From Cytophaga aurantiaca DSM 3654 (GTDB lineage Bacteria > Bacteroidota > Bacteroidia > Cytophagales > Cytophagaceae), in contig NZ_KB903630.1 of NCBI RefSeq assembly GCF_000379725.1, positions 11,045-75,044 on the forward strand: a stretch of 64,000 nucleotides of DNA. Reading direction: 5' to 3'. Numbering within the stretch: the first letter of the stretch is position 1; the number at the start of each line of letters is the position of its first letter. The notes beneath the pieces are model-generated. The model had not been told where the DNA came from. It worked only from the letters and a program-made list of their open reading frames with translations, and searched no databases. This document shows positions 54,939 to 63,918 of this stretch, one piece after another. Position numbers and translations under genes: made by a program.

Positions 54939-55108
54939 AAAGGAGGGAGTTAATTTGAAGGCGCAATATACTAAAAAGTGCCTGATTTGTCTTGAAAATG
55001 AATGTTTGGACATCTTAAGTGTTTTACAATAAGCCGCTTAAGTAAAAATTGGTATAGGGCTTTGATGCTAAAGATGTATATTGCGTGTCTATTTTGAATT
55101 TTAAAATG

Positions 55109-55591
55109 ATGTATAGAATAGAACGTACTCAACAATTGCCGGTAAGTCTGGATGAGATCTGGAAGTTTTTTTTATATCCCGGTAATTTAAAAAAGGTCAC
55201 TCCGCCCGATTTAGGGTTTCATATTGTAGCAGGTGGAGAAGGTATGATGTATAAAGGAATGATTGTTACCTATGATATTGATTCCATCTTCAGAATGCCT
55301 TTTACATGGGTTACAGAAATAACAGAGATGGAAGAGAAAAAACTTTTTGTAGATTTTCAACGCTCGGGTCCTTATGCATACTGGAATCATCAGCATCATT
55401 TCAAGGCAATAGCAAACGGCGTTGAGATTACCGATATATTGGAATATAAAATGCCTTTGGGAATATTGGGCAGTATTGTTCACCCGTTTTTGGTGAAAGG
55501 AAAGATCGAAAAAATATTTGCATACAGAATGGAAAAATTAGAAGAACTGTTCGGTGTATACATTACTCCGGCTGTGATCCAGGGTATCTGA
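55109..55591 (+). CDS. SRPBCC-family protein, paralog of the one at 51781
   Basis: A 160-residue protein that reads like the product of 51781-52239 throughout (MYRIERTQQLPVSLDEIWKFFLYPGNLKKVTPP; YKMPLGILGSIVHPFLVKGKIEKIFAYR). ATG 55109 is chosen because it aligns with the paralog start; ATG 55106 and GTG 55085 are alternatives. It stands alone before a bidirectional terminator. Confidence 0.82.
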   Translation: MYRIERTQQLPVSLDEIWKFFLYPGNLKKVTPPDLGFHIVAGGEGMMYKGMIVTYDIDSIFRMPFTWVTEITEMEEKKLFVDFQRSGPYAYWNHQHHFKAIANGVEITDILEYKMPLGILGSIVHPFLVKGKIEKIFAYRMEKLEELFGVYITPAVIQGI

Positions 55592-55613
55592 GAATCGACA
55601 TTACTGCGTTCTC

Positions 55614-55661
55614 AAAAGAAAAGAGCTTCTGATCTTATGTGATCGGAAGCTCTTTTCTTTT
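55614..55661. terminator. Bidirectional rho-independent terminator
   Basis: A 21-bp stem (AAAGAGCTTCTGATC with GATCGGAAGCTCTTT, one G-T pair) and TTATGT loop, with A- and T-runs at the ends. It lies between the SRPBCC gene and the convergent aldolase gene. Confidence 0.92.
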
Positions 55662-55677
55662 ATTAGAAGTTTACTTC

Positions 55678-56568
55678 TTATGTAATCGATGCATTGTATA
55701 TCACGTCAATGGCTGTTGATAGTACCTTCGAAAATTCTTCCGGTGTTTGGTTTACACGAAGATCGTCTAATAAGGCTCTTGAAAAACTTGCGATTGTACC
55801 TTTATTCGCAGCAAGTAGCTGCGTTGCTTTTTCAAGATCGTAGCCGCCTGATAAAGCAACCACACGTACTACCTGAGAATGTTTTGTAAATTCATTGTAG
55901 AAATTATCAACGGTAGGTAAGGTCAGCTTTAACATTACTTTTTCATTCGGAGCAAGGGTGTTTAATTGTTCCAGAATGTATTTCTTCAACGAAGCTTCGA
56001 TCTCTTTTTTATCGGGAGAATGAATATCTACTTCAGGTTCAATAATAGGAACAAGACCATTTGCAATGATGATCCGTGCAAAATCAAATTGCTGCTTCAC
56101 GACTGCTGCAATACCAGTTTGATTGTTTTCAAAAATTACCGAACGCATTTTTGTGCCGAATACACCTTTGCTTCCAGCATCTTGAATCACTGCAGCCAAA
56201 TTGGGGATCGGCTTCATCAACTGTACGCCATTTACTTTTTCTTCCAGACCTTTATCTATTTTCAAAAACGAAAGAATGTTTTTCTTCCATAGATATTCTG
56301 TCGTTGGCAAACCTTCAACTTTAGAATTTAATGTTTTTTCGAATAGAATAACACCAAGGATTTTATCTCCGGTAAACGATTTATCCGTCATTACTCGTGA
56401 ACGCATGGCATGTATCAGCGCATACATTTCATCTTCGTTTTTGTAGGCTGTTTCCTGAATGCCGTATCCTACCAATGCTTTAGGTGTACTTCCACCACTT
56501 TGATCCAATGCGGCAATGAAGCCAGCACCTTCGTGCATACGTTTTAGTTGTTGTTCAAAAGTTGACAT
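55678..56568 (-). CDS. Fructose-bisphosphate aldolase, class I
   Basis: Cleaves fructose 1,6-bisphosphate in glycolysis or makes it in gluconeogenesis through a Lys Schiff base. The 296-residue barrel shows GAGFIAALDQSGGSTPKAL, MRSRVMTD, GVILFEKTL, IIEPEVDIHSPDK and the Schiff-base Lys in MLKLTLPT, then the phosphate-binding VALSGGYDLEKA. It is the metal-free bacterial class I type. The neighbours do not form a pathway with it. Confidence 0.93.
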   Translation of the reverse strand: MSTFEQQLKRMHEGAGFIAALDQSGGSTPKALVGYGIQETAYKNEDEMYALIHAMRSRVMTDKSFTGDKILGVILFEKTLNSKVEGLPTTEYLWKKNILSFLKIDKGLEEKVNGVQLMKPIPNLAAVIQDAGSKGVFGTKMRSVIFENNQTGIAAVVKQQFDFARIIIANGLVPIIEPEVDIHSPDKKEIEASLKKYILEQLNTLAPNEKVMLKLTLPTVDNFYNEFTKHSQVVRVVALSGGYDLEKATQLLAANKGTIASFSRALLDDLRVNQTPEEFSKVLSTAIDVIYNASIT

Positions 56569-56679
56569 AAGAATTGTAAATTATGAGTTATAAATTATAA
56601 ATGGCGGATTCGGTATTGCAAAATGAATTATATAATATAAAGATATTTGGGCAGAGAATAAAGCAGAATATGTTATGTT

Positions 56680-57330
56680 TTAAGGTTCCGTATAATTTGT
56701 CCAGTTATTTTTTTTGATCAAATCTTCGTGGTATATAATGTAGGGGTTAAACATATTGGCGTAGATATCTGCGGCATTTATTTCTAGCGATTTCTGAACA
56801 GCATTTTTTGCATTTTTATTTGCTTCCAAAGCTTTCTCTTTTTTATTAGCTCCATATAAGAACCAGCTGTATTTGTCCCATGCTTGATAATTTACCGTAT
56901 TAAATTCTTCATTTAAAACGGGATTTAAATTGAAGAAGTAATAGATGCGATAACTCTGTGTATAGGCTAATATCCCTAAAGCTAAGATGTAAGTGAATAG
57001 GATAGTCTGAGGATAACGAATTTTAGACTTATTAACAGCAAGTAAAACGGTATATATGAATGTTAGACAGACACAAACCGTGAATAGAATCTGAGCGAAA
57101 GGCCAATACATATAACGAAACATGAAGTAGGTTGTCCAGATAAAAATATTCAAATGAAAAAATACTTCTGGCATATTTTTATCTGCATTTTTTATCACAA
57201 AAATGACCGTATATATGAAAAGCAAGAATACGCCTAACACAATCAGTGGACCCGCAAAAGGATAGTGCAGGAATTTGAAAACAAAGCTAAGGCAGATGGA
57301 TATCCAGGAGCAGATGCGAAGTGATTTCAT
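56680..57330 (-). CDS. Hypothetical membrane protein
   Basis: A 216-residue protein with four to five membrane spans in the first 130 residues and a soluble C-terminal half (about 135-216) rich in Asn, Lys and Tyr, with a KALEANKNAKNAVQKSLEI segment that could be one helical hairpin. I do not recognise a family. It is on the same strand as two further genes upstream (57371, 57807) and may be cotranscribed. Confidence 0.6.
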   Translation of the reverse strand: MKSLRICSWISICLSFVFKFLHYPFAGPLIVLGVFLLFIYTVIFVIKNADKNMPEVFFHLNIFIWTTYFMFRYMYWPFAQILFTVCVCLTFIYTVLLAVNKSKIRYPQTILFTYILALGILAYTQSYRIYYFFNLNPVLNEEFNTVNYQAWDKYSWFLYGANKKEKALEANKNAKNAVQKSLEINAADIYANMFNPYIIYHEDLIKKNNWTNYTEP

Positions 57331-57370
57331 AGTTAACTAAATTATATTAAATAAGATTATGTAATCTGTT

Positions 57371-57802
57371 TCAATCCAATACAAATCTTTCGAAATATTT
57401 TTCTTTGTTTTTACAGGCAAATTCTAATCTCAGTGTATCTGTTTGAAAATATTCTGAATTCGGTTCGAAAATATTTTTTAAGTCAGAATATTCAGGTGAA
57501 TTAAGTATGTTTATAATCTCGATCGAATCGCTAGCTGTTTTTCTGATGAGATAATTATCACAAAGGCATTTTGCAATTTCCATTTTGGCCCAGCCCACTT
57601 CCATAATATTGTTGGGCGCATGTCCATGGGTTTCTGCAATATTTTTGATGTTATCGTTTTTATAATGTACATACTCAGCAGTACAATTATTAACGGTTAT
57701 ACTTTTTCTCGTGATCGTCTCCGTATTTACATGGGTTGCATAATAATATAATACCAAACACAAAAGGATTAGGATCAATACAACAGATAAAATTTTCTTC
57801 AT
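57371..57802 (-). CDS. Hypothetical membrane-anchored protein
   Basis: A 143-residue protein with one N-terminal hydrophobic segment (ILSVVLILILLCLVLYYY) and a soluble part outside the membrane with six Cys in all, several in pairs (KCLCDNY). No recognisable domain. It starts 4 bases after the stop of the DUF1003 gene, so both are likely in one operon. Confidence 0.6.
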   Translation of the reverse strand: MKKILSVVLILILLCLVLYYYATHVNTETITRKSITVNNCTAEYVHYKNDNIKNIAETHGHAPNNIMEVGWAKMEIAKCLCDNYLIRKTASDSIEIINILNSPEYSDLKNIFEPNSEYFQTDTLRLEFACKNKEKYFERFVLD

Positions 57803-57806
57803 ATAA

Positions 57807-58505
57807 TTAAGAATTATTTTTCTTTACCTCTTTCATCAGATCTTCCAGGTAATCAATTTGAACTTCCTGTATCTCTAATAATTTTTTATTCTGATGAACA
57901 AGTAAATGATCCATCTTTTCACTTAATAGTTTTATTTCAAGCTCTGCCTTTAAATTGATTTTGTAATCGTGCTCTCCACGTTGACGGTCTTTTTGTTCTT
58001 GCCTGTTTTGGCTCATCATGATGATGGGAGCCTGTATTGCTGCTAAACAGGAGAGGATTAGGTTCAGTAAGATGAATGGATACGGATCAAAGGACTTTGT
58101 TGCTAAGAACCAGATATTGATTATGATCCAAAAGACAATAAATGAAAAAAATGTGATAATAAATGCCCAGCTGCCTCCAAATGTTGCAACCTTATCCGCA
58201 ATTTTTTGACCAGTAGTCAATTCGGTGTCTTGATCATCTTGAATGTTTTCAGAAAGGATGGAATTATTTTTAATAGCATTCATTACATCCTGATCGATTA
58301 CTGCTATTTCTCCTTTTTCCTGAACAATTAAAGACGTTAAATAAGATCGTCTGTATTGATTCAGTTCATCAAGCGAAATGTATTTTTCTGTATCGAAGCC
58401 TGTAAACTCAGATTGGATCAGATCAAAAACTCCTTTCCGTATATCACAGCCTTTGATGGCTTCACTTGAAGTAATTTCTTTTTTACTGATGTAACTTGTT
58501 ATCAT
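57807..58505 (-). CDS. DUF1003 membrane protein, second copy
   Basis: A 232-residue protein. Residues 1-100 are a polar N-terminal region longer than in the copy at 22657, then GQKIADKVATFGGSWAFII, two spans around FDPYPFILLNLILSCLAAIQAPIIMMSQNRQEQKDRQR, and a helical charged tail. Identity with the other copy is high in the core. Function unknown. Confidence 0.85.
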   Translation of the reverse strand: MITSYISKKEITSSEAIKGCDIRKGVFDLIQSEFTGFDTEKYISLDELNQYRRSYLTSLIVQEKGEIAVIDQDVMNAIKNNSILSENIQDDQDTELTTGQKIADKVATFGGSWAFIITFFSFIVFWIIINIWFLATKSFDPYPFILLNLILSCLAAIQAPIIMMSQNRQEQKDRQRGEHDYKINLKAELEIKLLSEKMDHLLVHQNKKLLEIQEVQIDYLEDLMKEVKKNNS

Positions 58506-58546
58506 AAGAGTCTTTTAAATGATTTAATAATCACATATAAACAAAC

Positions 58547-58576
58547 AAGTCCCGCAGCAATCAAACCACGGGACTC
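58547..58576 (-). terminator. Probable terminator of glgB
   Basis: On the minus strand AGTCCCG, a 14-base loop, CGGGACT, then TGTTTGTTTATA. It lies about 30 bases after the glgB stop, past an AT-rich stretch of degenerate AATTATG units. Confidence 0.6.
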
Positions 58577-58605
58577 ATTCATAATTTATAAATCATAATT
58601 CATAA

Positions 58606-60624
58606 TTATTCTTCAACTTCCTTTTTCTTAAACACCAACACACTTCTGCTTGGTGTATAGATACTCAGTTGACCTTCTTCGTTGGTATGGTATTCAAGTG
58701 TATCGTCTACACGTCCATGACCGCCAAAACGAATGTCATCGCTGTTCAATACAATCTCAAATGTACCCGGACCGAAGGATTTGAATTTATAATCAAAGAC
58801 TGAATTACTAACACTGAAATTGAATACAAAGATCATGTTGTTGCGTTCGAAGATCACAACCTTATTGTGATCGTCCATATTCAATTGCGTTGCAGCTTCG
58901 GAAGCAAGCAAACGGGTTCTGCGTACCACACGCATCATGGCTTCATCAAAGGCTCCAAGGTATTGGTATTTCAAACGCGGATTATCAACCAGCGACCACT
59001 GTCTGCGTGCATACTGATAACTCCATCCGTTTCCTTCTCTTGGGAAATCGATCCATTCCGGATGGCCGAATTCGTTACCCATGAAATTCAAATACCCTTC
59101 ACCTCCTAACGCAAAGGTGAACATGCGCAGCAGTTTATGGATTGCAATTCCACGATCAATTACCGGATTTGCATCATCTACCTGCATGTGGAAATACATT
59201 TCCTTATCCATCAACCAAAAGGCAATGGTCTTATCACCAACCATGGCCTGATCGTGAGATTCGGCATAGGCAATGGTTTTTTCTTTATAACGACGATTCG
59301 TTAACGTACTCCACATTTCATAAATGTTCCATTCTTCATCTTTCAAGTGTTTTAAATACTTGATCCAGAAATCCGGAATACCCATTGCTAAACGATAATC
59401 GAAACCAACGCCGCCATCTTTGATAGAGCGCGATAAGCCAGGCATACCGCTTACATCTTCTGCAATGGTGATGGAATCTTTTAAATATCTATGTGTAACC
59501 TCGTTTGCTAATTGCAGATACGTAACAGCATCGTAGTCTACACCGCCTTTAAAATAGGTGTCGTAGCTGTCGAACGTACGTAAGCCGTGATCGAAATACA
59601 GCATCGATGTAACTCCATCAAAACGGAACCCATCGAAGTGAAACTCTTCCAGCCAGTAACGTAAGTTTGAAAGTAAAAAACGTTTTACTTCAAGCTTTCC
59701 GTAATCAAATAATTTGGAATCCCAGCCCGGATGATTTCCTCTTTCGCCCGGATGGAAGTATTGATGATCGCTGCCATCAAATTCTGCCAAACCTTCAGAT
59801 AGATTTTTTACAGCATGTGAATGCACTACATCCATGATTACTGCTAATCCATATTTATGCGCACGGTCAACCAGATATTTTAGGTCTTCCGGTGTTCCGA
59901 AACGGGAAGAAGGAGCAAAGAAATTTGAAACGTGATAACCGAATGAACCATAATACGGGTGTTCCATAACAGCCATAAGCTGTATACTGTTATAGCCCAT
60001 CTGACGTATGCGCGGAACGATCTTGTCAGCAAATTCTCTATATGTACCAACACCTTCTTTTTCCTGCGCCATACCAACGTGCGCTTCGTAGATTATTGGA
60101 TTTTTTATTTTACGTAAATTGAAATCACGGTCTGTCCATTCAAATTGTTTTTGAGGGAACCACAACTGCCCGGAAAAGTCTGTTGTTTCGATATCCTGAA
60201 CAACGCGTGTAATGTATGCAGGAATGCGGTCGTGTGTGCCATTCGCACCAACGATCTGTACCTTGATCTTACTTTTATGAACAAAACGTTTTTGATATAA
60301 ATCGTATGGAAGAAATATTTGCCATACACCAAACTTATTACGTGTTAAAGGGTGCGAGCGTCTGTCCCAATCATTGAAATCGCCTGTAAGATATACTTCA
60401 TAAGCTTCCGGAGCCCACTCTCTGTAATACCAGCCGCGCTCGTCCTCATCGAAGTTTACACCATAGTATTTATGTCCGGTAGCAAAGGTTAGTAAGTCAC
60501 CGTAATGTTCTTTGATTTCTTTTAATGCGCGCTTGTATCTGGTAATGCGATCTTGAATTTCACCTTCGTAAGGTTCCAACCATGGGTCATCTTCAATCAA
60601 TGCGATTCCTTTTTTCTCTTTCAT
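58606..60624 (-). CDS. glgB: 1,4-alpha-glucan branching enzyme
   Basis: Makes alpha-1,6 branches in glycogen. The 672-residue product has an N-terminal CBM48 domain (FDEDERGWYYREWAPEAYEVYLTGDFNDW), a GH13 barrel with VIMDVVHSHA, GFRFDGVTSMLY (catalytic Asp), ITIAEDVSG (acid Glu) and AYAESHDQAMVGDKT, and a C-terminal beta domain. ATG 60624 is chosen since the frame upstream lacks family sequence. Like eukaryotic and Bacteroidota branching enzymes it lacks the extra N-terminal module of the E. coli protein. No other glg gene is near. Confidence 0.95.
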   Translation of the reverse strand: MKEKKGIALIEDDPWLEPYEGEIQDRITRYKRALKEIKEHYGDLLTFATGHKYYGVNFDEDERGWYYREWAPEAYEVYLTGDFNDWDRRSHPLTRNKFGVWQIFLPYDLYQKRFVHKSKIKVQIVGANGTHDRIPAYITRVVQDIETTDFSGQLWFPQKQFEWTDRDFNLRKIKNPIIYEAHVGMAQEKEGVGTYREFADKIVPRIRQMGYNSIQLMAVMEHPYYGSFGYHVSNFFAPSSRFGTPEDLKYLVDRAHKYGLAVIMDVVHSHAVKNLSEGLAEFDGSDHQYFHPGERGNHPGWDSKLFDYGKLEVKRFLLSNLRYWLEEFHFDGFRFDGVTSMLYFDHGLRTFDSYDTYFKGGVDYDAVTYLQLANEVTHRYLKDSITIAEDVSGMPGLSRSIKDGGVGFDYRLAMGIPDFWIKYLKHLKDEEWNIYEMWSTLTNRRYKEKTIAYAESHDQAMVGDKTIAFWLMDKEMYFHMQVDDANPVIDRGIAIHKLLRMFTFALGGEGYLNFMGNEFGHPEWIDFPREGNGWSYQYARRQWSLVDNPRLKYQYLGAFDEAMMRVVRRTRLLASEAATQLNMDDHNKVVIFERNNMIFVFNFSVSNSVFDYKFKSFGPGTFEIVLNSDDIRFGGHGRVDDTLEYHTNEEGQLSIYTPSRSVLVFKKKEVEE

Positions 60625-61080
60625 GTGTACTTCTATATCGTTCGCGTAAAAATTCTGTAATAAATACTGCACTAAACAGCATGAGTCAACCTGCATACGG
60701 TACCTGCATATGTATACTCTCTACTAAAATAAATTTTTAAAGCGTAAGGAACTAGTAAAAAATGAAAATGTGTATAGGTATTTGGAGTGGTTAGTAAGAT
60801 ATTGTATAAGATGCTTATTTACAATAGAATATGTGATATTGGGTAGATTTCTGTTTAACTGGATTTAATACATCAATTGTAATAACGAAGAAGAAAAATC
60901 AAGAAAATCCTTTAATTCTGTAAATCCTGATTCAGACAAAATTTAACCGCAAAGAGCGTAAACTTGAAATCGCAAAGAACGCAAGAAAAAAACTCTTATA
61001 AGCAGCATAACAATTTACTTATGCTGCTTATAAGTTACAATCCAATAATCTCTTCAATCCAATAAATCCAAATTCAGACA
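60625..61080. other. Gene-free stretch with hairpin and repeats
   Basis: No coding frame is supported. It contains two CGCAAAGA(A/G)CG units (60945-60985), a perfect 16-bp hairpin at 60995-61034 (CTTATAAGCAGC with GCTGCTTATAAG, 8-base loop), and the interspersed repeat 61039-61073. A CACAAAGAACGC unit like the first two is also at 265-275. Confidence 0.6.
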
Positions 61081-61332
61081 TTAACACACAATCCCTTTCT
61101 TACCACGTTCAACACTTTTATGAATGTGCTCGAACATGTAGATCCGTTTTAAATCTTTGGGAGAGTATTTGTTTTTTTGCTGTGGTGCGTATTGTTCGGA
61201 CGGTATTTGAGGCGATATTTTTAACGGTAATAATTTAGTTATATCACCTCTTAACAATGTGTTAAACATGAAATATACACAGCCTAGAGAAAAAAACAGT
61301 AACGCAACGATATGGAGTAATTTCTTTTTCAT
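61081..61332 (-). CDS. Small hypothetical membrane-anchored protein
   Basis: An 83-residue protein from ATG 61332 with one N-terminal hydrophobic segment (LLHIVALLFFSLGCVYFMF; the Cys could be a lipid site but lacks a clean lipobox) and a basic, Pro/Lys-rich tail ending in Cys. GGAG-rich bases upstream on its strand (GAAAGGAG) could act as a ribosome site. No family known to me. Confidence 0.5.
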   Translation of the reverse strand: MKKKLLHIVALLFFSLGCVYFMFNTLLRGDITKLLPLKISPQIPSEQYAPQQKNKYSPKDLKRIYMFEHIHKSVERGKKGIVC

Positions 61333-61372
61333 AATCAATCTCCTTTCTATAAGTTAACCTTAAGTCTATAAA

Positions 61373-61418
61373 CGAAAAAGAGTACATATTGGTTTCTTTA
61401 AACCGATATGTACTCTTT
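61373..61418 (-). terminator. Terminator of the exonuclease gene
   Basis: A 19-bp stem (AAAGAGTACATATC side on the minus strand, one G-T pair) with a 4-base AAAG loop, followed by a T-run. It lies 37 bases after the exonuclease stop. Confidence 0.85.
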
Positions 61419-61454
61419 GGAGAGCGCTATTTTGTTGCTTTAAAGCGTTTAAAC

Positions 61455-62306
61455 CTATTTTAGTCCGCCAAAGTTTTTTAATTTGATTTGAGTTAATTTT
61501 TTCTTCGTATCCTGAGGAAAATCACCTTTCATTATCCAATCGTAATACATCGGATCTTTCAGTAAGGTGTCCTTAACTTTCATGCCTTTGTATTTTCCAA
61601 AATTAAAAAGCTCTTCGCCTTTATCGCTTAGTACCATTCGACCAGCAAGGTCAACCATGTTGCCTACAGAGAAATCATGCAACACCTGCATATCATTTTT
61701 GATCGGAACACTTACTTTGCCTTCCGCATCTTTCACTTGCTTGTCTGCATATTTTTCAATCTGTGCTTTTAAAATATGATACGTTGCAAGCGTGTCTGCT
61801 TCTGCACTGTGTGCATTTTCAAGATCTTTGTTGCAGTAAAATCTATATGCAGCGCCAAGCGTTCTTGGCTCCATTAAATGGAAAATACGCTGCGAGTCGA
61901 TTAGTTTTCTTTTTGAAATATCGAATTCAATTCCTGCTCTGAAAAATTCTTCGATCAACAAGGGGATATCAAAACGTATGCTATTAAATCCGCCCAGATC
62001 ACAGTCTTTCATAAATTGAAAAACCTGCTGTGCAATGTCTGCAAATGGTGGTTTATCTGCTACATCTTTGTCGTAAATGCCATGGATTGCACTGGATTGG
62101 TCGGGTATAGGCATGCCCGGATTTACACGGAATGTTTTTACTTCAACTGTTTCGTTTGGCGGTGAAACACGAACAATACAAATCTCAATTATTCGATCGG
62201 TAGAAATGTTTACACCTGTTGTTTCTAAATCAAAGAACGCAATAGGCTTATTGATCTTTATTTTGAATGCATTTCCGGCATCGAATAGGGGAAGTTGATC
62301 TGTCAT
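61455..62306 (-). CDS. DnaQ-family 3'-5' exonuclease
   Basis: A 283-residue protein. Residues about 15-185 are a DEDDh exonuclease: FFDLETTGVN (ExoI, Asp and Glu), FNSIRFDIPLL (ExoII), and HSAEADTLATYHIL (ExoIII, His and Asp). The last 90 residues, with ELFNFGKYKGMKVKD and YYDWIMKGDFP, form the short domain often found after this exonuclease in Bacteroidota. It could be a proofreading epsilon subunit or a repair enzyme. Its ATG overlaps the mpl stop by one base. Confidence 0.9.
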   Translation of the reverse strand: MTDQLPLFDAGNAFKIKINKPIAFFDLETTGVNISTDRIIEICIVRVSPPNETVEVKTFRVNPGMPIPDQSSAIHGIYDKDVADKPPFADIAQQVFQFMKDCDLGGFNSIRFDIPLLIEEFFRAGIEFDISKRKLIDSQRIFHLMEPRTLGAAYRFYCNKDLENAHSAEADTLATYHILKAQIEKYADKQVKDAEGKVSVPIKNDMQVLHDFSVGNMVDLAGRMVLSDKGEELFNFGKYKGMKVKDTLLKDPMYYDWIMKGDFPQDTKKKLTQIKLKNFGGLK

Positions 62307-63682
62307 TATGCGTGTTGATTCAATACGTGAGATGTTAATTGTTTTAAGTCGATGCCGCCAAAGTTGCCTGAACTCATAAGAAGTAAGTTTGTTTGCTTCC
62401 AGTTTTGTTCAAACAAAAAAGCTTCCAGTTTTTTACTATCTGTGAATACTTTCAACTTCGGATTGTCAAATGCTTCAATGATGTCTGCTTCTGTAATTTC
62501 TTCCAGACGCTTATGTTTAACAGTTTCTGGGTTGAAGTAAACAATCGGTTCATCCGGAGCTTTGTAGGTATCTTTATACTGAGATAAAAACTCTTTGTTC
62601 AAACTGCTGAAGGTGTGAAGTTCTAAAACACCAACTAATTTACGATCGGTAAATTGTTTTTTTACAGCTTTAGAAGTTGCTTTCAATTTTGAAGGTGCGT
62701 GTGCAAAATCTTTAAACACAACATTGTGTTTACCTCTTCCTAAAATTTCTAAACGGTTTGCAGCACCTTTAAATGTTTTGATTGCATCATAGAACATTTG
62801 TTCTGTGATGCCAATTTTAATACAAACATTTTTAGCCGCGTTGATATTTTTCAAGTTGTGTTTGCCGAAAACTTCTAATTCAACCTTGCCTTTGTCAGTC
62901 AATAAATATGTAATGCCGTTAACAATTTCATGTTTGGCAGCAGAGTAAGGAACAGCCAGTACATCCGTTCTTGGTTTTCCACCGATAAGGGTAGCGATAT
63001 CATCCGATTCGCTGTAAATTAAAATACCCCCTTTAGGTGTTGAATCTGCAAACAGATCGAACTGCATTACATATTCTTCAAACGTTGGATACACATTGAT
63101 GTGATCCCAGGCTACACCACTGATCAAGCCGATGTGGTGGTGATAATGCAAGAACTTCGGTGTTAGATCCAAGGGCGATGTTAAGTATTCATCGCCTTCA
63201 ATGATGATGATCGGAGCATCATCTGTGATCTGTACCATGGTGTCAAAACCATCCAGCTTAGCGCCCACTAAATAATCAAACTTGCGGTTGTGTGTTTTTA
63301 ACACGTGCATGATCATTGCGGTAATGGTTGTTTTGCCATGGCTGCCGCCGATTACAATGCGTTGTTTGTCTTTCGATTGCTCGTATATGTATTCAGGGAA
63401 CGAATAGATCTTAATGCCCAGCTCACGTGCTCTAGCCAATTCGGTGTTGTCATTCCGTGCATGCATTCCTAAAATAACTGCCTCCAGATCTGTTGTGATC
63501 TTTTCCGGAAACCAACCCATTTCAGCGGGTAGGAGGTTGTATGCAGCAAGTCTCGTTTTTGAAGGCTCGAAAATTTCATCATCAGAACCTGTAACCTTAT
63601 ATCCCTTATGATGAAGTGCCAATGCCAAATTGTGCATGACTGCACCACCAATTGCGATGAAATGAACTCTATTCTTTTCCAT
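62306..63682 (-). CDS. mpl: UDP-MurNAc:tripeptide ligase (Mpl type) of peptidoglycan recycling
   Basis: A 458-residue Mur ligase. Seen: HFIAIGGAVMHNLALALHHKGYKVTGSDDEIFEPS, ATP loop VIGGSHGKTTITAM, EGDEYLTSPLD, NVYPTFEEY, and GAANRLEILG with DFAHAPSKLKATSKAVK near the C-terminus. DDEIFEPS and the DFAHAP segment favour Mpl, which attaches L-Ala-gamma-D-Glu-meso-DAP to UDP-MurNAc, over MurC, which would be in a mur cluster. It is coupled to the exonuclease gene by a one-base overlap. Confidence 0.88.
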   Translation of the reverse strand: MEKNRVHFIAIGGAVMHNLALALHHKGYKVTGSDDEIFEPSKTRLAAYNLLPAEMGWFPEKITTDLEAVILGMHARNDNTELARARELGIKIYSFPEYIYEQSKDKQRIVIGGSHGKTTITAMIMHVLKTHNRKFDYLVGAKLDGFDTMVQITDDAPIIIIEGDEYLTSPLDLTPKFLHYHHHIGLISGVAWDHINVYPTFEEYVMQFDLFADSTPKGGILIYSESDDIATLIGGKPRTDVLAVPYSAAKHEIVNGITYLLTDKGKVELEVFGKHNLKNINAAKNVCIKIGITEQMFYDAIKTFKGAANRLEILGRGKHNVVFKDFAHAPSKLKATSKAVKKQFTDRKLVGVLELHTFSSLNKEFLSQYKDTYKAPDEPIVYFNPETVKHKRLEEITEADIIEAFDNPKLKVFTDSKKLEAFLFEQNWKQTNLLLMSSGNFGGIDLKQLTSHVLNQHA

Positions 63683-63918
63683 TATTTTTAAAAACTAATC
63701 AAGCAAAAATAAAAGAATTCAGGATAAAACAGTAAAAGTGGATAAAGGAAAATGAATAGTGTTGATAAGTATATAATTTATAATTGAATTTTAATCGGAT
63801 GCTAATGTTTACTTAATATTCAGGCATGTTGATAAGAATGTTAGTATGATGTTATAATTAGGGAGAACTCATGGATATGCTGCCTGATTCGATGGATAAT
63901 AAGAAGTATATTTGAAGT

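Noticed and set aside
54594-55013. yjdM starting at 55013
   Set aside because: The added 25 residues are not found in the family; ATG 54938 gives the normal length.
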